Assembly (NCBI RefSeq): GCF_002483235.1
Contig: NZ_DLHN01000026.1
Location: forward strand, 63,989 to 127,988
Origin: Pedobacter glucosidilyticus
GTDB lineage: Bacteria; Bacteroidota; Bacteroidia; Sphingobacteriales; Sphingobacteriaceae
Direction of reading: 5' to 3'
DNA length: 64,000 bases
Part shown: positions 61,615 to 64,000 of the stretch, one piece after another
Layout of the letters: each line of letters opens with the position of its first letter
Position numbering within the stretch: position 1 is the first letter of the stretch
The notes under the pieces: model-generated
What the model was told of the DNA's origin: nothing
The model's database searches: none
Seen by the model: only the letters and a program-made list of their open reading frames with translations
Position numbers and translations under genes: made by a program

Positions 61615-62436
61615 ATGAAAAAACTACTTTTTACATTTTTGTTTTTTGTAGCCTTAAAGGCCGATGCACAGCACAAGCTAACGCAAATTTGGAAATCTGC
61701 AGATAGTATTCCCGTACCAGAATCTGTCTTGTATTCTGCTAAAGAGAAACTTTTATACGTGTCTCAGATAGATGGTGGCGGTAGCGAAAAAGATGGAAAA
61801 GGTGCTATTGGTAAGCTAACTTTAGATGGTAAAACCATCAATTTAAACTGGGTAACTGGGCTTAACGCACCAAAAGGAATTGGCGTTTATAAAAACACCA
61901 TGTACGTGGCAGATTTAACCGAAGTAGTGGTGATAGATATGAAAGCTGCTAAAATTACCAATCGTATTACAGTACCAGAAACCGAGTTTTTAAACGATGT
62001 TACTGTAGATGATAAAGGCGTTGTTTATGTGTCTGATACACGTAAAAGAAAGGTTTTTCGTATCGTTAACAACACTCCTGAACTTTATTTAGAAGATGTT
62101 AAAAGTGTAAACGGACTAAAAGCTATAGGTACAGATTTATACATTTTAGCAGGTCCAGAATTATGGAAAGCTAATGCTAAAAAAGAGCTTACTAAACTAG
62201 CAGAAGGCTTTGAATTAGGTGGCGATGGACTAGAGCCTGTTAAGGACGGAGAGTTTTTAGTTTCTTGTTGGGGAGGTCTAATTTACTACGTAACTGTAAG
62301 CGGTAAAGTAGAAAAATTACTAGATACCAGAGCCGAAAAAATTAATACTGCTGATATTGGTTACGACCCTGTAAAGCGTATCGTTTATGTTCCAACTTTT
62401 CTTAAAAATTCTGTTTTAGCTTTCAAGCTAGACTAA
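61615..62436 (+). CDS. SMP-30/gluconolactonase-like beta-propeller protein
   Basis: A 273-residue protein with a signal peptide (to about residue 19, ADAQ) and the six-bladed propeller pattern of the SMP-30/LRE family: ESVLYSAKEKLLYVSQIDGG (metal-binding Glu), GLNAPKGIGVYKNTMYVADL, NDVTVDDKGVVYVSDT and GDGLEPVKDGEFLVSCWGG. Family members hydrolyse sugar lactones or bind metals. In a pectin operon a role in uronate lactone handling is conceivable but unproven. Last gene of the GH43 operon, with a strong terminator following. Confidence 0.75.
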   Translation: MKKLLFTFLFFVALKADAQHKLTQIWKSADSIPVPESVLYSAKEKLLYVSQIDGGGSEKDGKGAIGKLTLDGKTINLNWVTGLNAPKGIGVYKNTMYVADLTEVVVIDMKAAKITNRITVPETEFLNDVTVDDKGVVYVSDTRKRKVFRIVNNTPELYLEDVKSVNGLKAIGTDLYILAGPELWKANAKKELTKLAEGFELGGDGLEPVKDGEFLVSCWGGLIYYVTVSGKVEKLLDTRAEKINTADIGYDPVKRIVYVPTFLKNSVLAFKLD

Positions 62437-62450
62437 AATATTTTAAATAT

Positions 62451-62488
62451 TTCTCCTTTAATCTTATCTAAGATTAAAGGAGAATTTT
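62451..62488 (+). terminator. Terminator of the GH43 operon
   Basis: A near-uninterrupted 16-bp stem, TTCTCCTTTAATCTTA (62451-62466) with 62469-62484, then TTTTCT. It is the longest perfect hairpin in the window. Confidence 0.88.
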
Positions 62489-62576
62489 CTTATCAGAAGC
62501 ACAAAAGAAACTCTTCTTCTGATGAGCTTGTCTGCCCAATGTAAAATATGCTAAAGTACTCGTAATTTTTTACGCA

Positions 62577-62594
62577 AACCTTCCCGGTAACGAT
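62577..62594. promoter_or_regulatory. Pectin-locus operator 4
   Basis: AACCTTCCCGGTAACGAT followed by TGCACA. The right half matches operators 1-3. It lies in the 329-nt gap between the SMP-30-like and GH28 genes, 49 nt before a TAAAATTG box. Confidence 0.75.
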
Positions 62595-62642
62595 TGCACA
62601 AATAAATACCCCCAAATACGCATAGGCTTTACTAAATTTCGT

Positions 62643-62650
62643 TAAAATTG
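62643..62650 (+). promoter_or_regulatory. Putative -7 box of the GH28 gene
   Basis: TAAAATTG fits the TANNATTG pattern of the other three pectin promoters and starts exactly 49 nt after the end of operator 4. It predicts a leader of about 105 nt. Confidence 0.52.
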
Positions 62651-62765
62651 TTGTTTAAAGGTCTAAAATCAATTATTGAAGCCTTTAAGATTCTTATAAA
62701 CCTGATCAAATTTTAAATATTAGTACAATATGGAGCCAATAATTTTTGGTTATAAAATTAACGAT

Positions 62766-64000
62766 ATGATGATTAAAAGAATTAAAAGAATGATGATTTC
62801 GGGCTTGGTATTGTGTACCCTTATTTCATCATCTGTTGCGCAAGAAAATAGGCAAAAGCAAATAACAGATTCACTAGCTTTCATTAAAACTTTTAATGTT
62901 AAAATGCCTATTATAAAAACGCCTGTTTTTAAAAAAGATACTTTTGATATTGTAAAATATGGCGCTAATCCTGATGGTGTAACGCTAAACACTAGCAGTA
63001 TTAACCAAGCTATAGAGGCTTGTAGCAAAAACGGTGGAGGTGTTGTTTTACTTAATGAAGGTGTTTGGCTTACCGGGCCAATTTACCTTAAAAGTAATGT
63101 AAACCTACACTTAAGAAGTGGCGCTTTGTTGTTATTTACTACAGATAAAAGCCAATATAAATTAATTGAAGGTAGCTGGGAAGGTAAACCTGCCGTTGTT
63201 AATGAAGCACCAATATCAGGTTACAATCTGGAAAATATAGCTATTACCGGTGCCGGTATTATAGATGGTAATGGCGATGCATGGAGATTTGTTAAGAAAA
63301 GTAAATTAAACGAATCTCAATGGAAAAATTTAGTGGCTTCTGGTGGTGTGGTAGATAAAGATGGTAAAAATTGGTTTCCATCAGCAAGTTACCAGAAAGG
63401 CTTTAATACTAAAGATGCTACAGTTATAAAGCCCGGTACCAAACCAGAAGACTATGTAGAAATGAAAGATTTCTATCGTCCTAATTTGCTGGTTTTAAAT
63501 AGCTGTAAAAAGGTATTATTAGAAGGTGTTACTTTTCAAAACTCGCCGGCGTGGAATCTTCATCCTTTAATGTGTCAAGATTTAACGGTAAGAAATATCC
63601 TGGTAAGAAACCCTTGGTATGCACAAAATGGAGATGGTATTGATGTAGAATCTTGTAAAAATGTTCTTATAGAAGATTCTGTTTTTGACGTTGGCGATGA
63701 TGGTATTTGCATTAAATCTGGTAGAGATGAAGCTGGTAGAAAAAGAGGTATGCCAACAGAGGAAGTTATCGTAAGAAATAATGTGGTTTACCATGCTCAT
63801 GGAGGCTTTGTTATTGGTAGCGAGATGTCTGGCGGGGCAAGAAATCTATTTGTGTACAACAACTCTTTCATAGGTACCGATATTGGCTTACGTTTTAAAA
63901 CCACTCGTGGTCGTGGTGGCGTGGTAGAAAAAATTTACATCGCCAATACCTTTATGAAAAACATCCCGGGCGATGCTATTTTGTTTGATATGTATTATGC
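62766..64000 (+). CDS. GH28 polygalacturonase (3' end outside window)
   Basis: An open frame running off the window end, 411 residues visible. ATG 62766 gives a normal signal peptide (RMMISGLVLCTLISSSVAQ); an in-frame ATG at 62730 is possible but would add 12 residues before it. GH28 marks: FDIVKYGANPDGVTLNT, ITGAGIIDGNGDAW, the catalytic Asp set in NGDGIDVES and VGDDGICIKSG, HGGFVIGSEMSGG, and RFKTTRGRGG (the RIK-type motif). It should hydrolyse galacturonan. It has its own operator 4 and promoter box. About 50-150 residues are probably missing. Confidence 0.92.
   Translation, partial: MMIKRIKRMMISGLVLCTLISSSVAQENRQKQITDSLAFIKTFNVKMPIIKTPVFKKDTFDIVKYGANPDGVTLNTSSINQAIEACSKNGGGVVLLNEGVWLTGPIYLKSNVNLHLRSGALLLFTTDKSQYKLIEGSWEGKPAVVNEAPISGYNLENIAITGAGIIDGNGDAWRFVKKSKLNESQWKNLVASGGVVDKDGKNWFPSASYQKGFNTKDATVIKPGTKPEDYVEMKDFYRPNLLVLNSCKKVLLEGVTFQNSPAWNLHPLMCQDLTVRNILVRNPWYAQNGDGIDVESCKNVLIEDSVFDVGDDGICIKSGRDEAGRKRGMPTEEVIVRNNVVYHAHGGFVIGSEMSGGARNLFVYNNSFIGTDIGLRFKTTRGRGGVVEKIYIANTFMKNIPGDAILFDMYY

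Noticed and set aside
1..64000. CRISPR arrays, tRNA or rRNA genes, insertion sequences, phage or conjugation genes
   Set aside because: No regularly spaced direct repeats, cloverleaf-like segments, rRNA-like blocks, transposase or integrase motifs were seen on either strand by reading.

Overview
The window is AT-rich DNA from a member of the Bacteroidota, most likely a Sphingobacteriaceae (Pedobacter-like) soil or plant-associated bacterium. The evidence is a SusC/SusD pair, type IX secretion (T9SS) C-terminal sorting domains, a GldB homologue, TAnnTTTG-like promoter boxes, very few Shine-Dalgarno sequences, and an F-type ATP synthase operon without atpD and atpC. I found no rRNA, tRNA, CRISPR array, insertion sequence or phage gene. 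Identifications rest on reading motifs and recognising families; no database search was run.

Layout. (1) 1-6262: the 3' end of a bactofilin gene overlaps atpZ, then a 4-TM protein and atpB-atpE-atpF-atpH-atpA-atpG. Hairpins lie after atpE, atpF and atpA. (2) 6289-17737: housekeeping genes, namely a lipoprotein, a small membrane protein, a patatin-like lipase, GldB, a PorT-like barrel, nadE, an NTF2-like protein, a DUF2911 protein, pgi, a pair of M16 peptidase subunits and an orphan helical protein. Clear Rho-independent terminators separate most units. (3) 17760-23406: xylose catabolism (xylB-xylA-Na+ symporter) divergent from a LacI-type regulator, with a perfect 14-bp palindrome between them. 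(4) 23483-30757: a signalling island. A tightly packed five-gene minus-strand operon encodes a GNAT-like protein, a ThiF/E1-nitroreductase fusion, a 7TMR-DISM histidine kinase, a REC-histidine kinase and a lone receiver. It converges on another lone receiver. (5) 31123-35582: hexuronate catabolism (uxaC-kdgK-kdgA-MFS transporter). (6) 35639-64000: a large pectin utilisation locus headed by a divergent LacI-type regulator.

The pectin locus contains SusC, SusD, a DUF5123-type surface lipoprotein, three PL1 lyases, two CE12-type acetylesterases, three CE8 pectin methylesterases (one in a 1242-residue T9SS protein), two PL9 lyases (one T9SS-sorted), a GH43 enzyme, an SMP-30-like protein and a GH28 polygalacturonase cut by the window end. 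Together these would remove acetyl and methyl esters, cleave homogalacturonan outside the cell and at the surface, import oligomers through SusCD, and feed galacturonate into the uxaC-kdgK-kdgA route. UxaA, UxaB, KduI, KduD and an unsaturated-uronidase are not in the window.

The strongest new observation is regulatory. Four copies of an 18-bp LacI-type operator (core CCCGGYAWCGATTGCA) lie upstream of the four pectin transcription units. Each is followed, 48-49 nt later, by a TANNATTG box that resembles the Bacteroidota -7 element. This fixed geometry suggests a single LacI-family protein, probably an activator, controlling the whole locus. The ThiF-nitroreductase/GNAT/phosphorelay island is the best candidate for an undescribed biochemical system.
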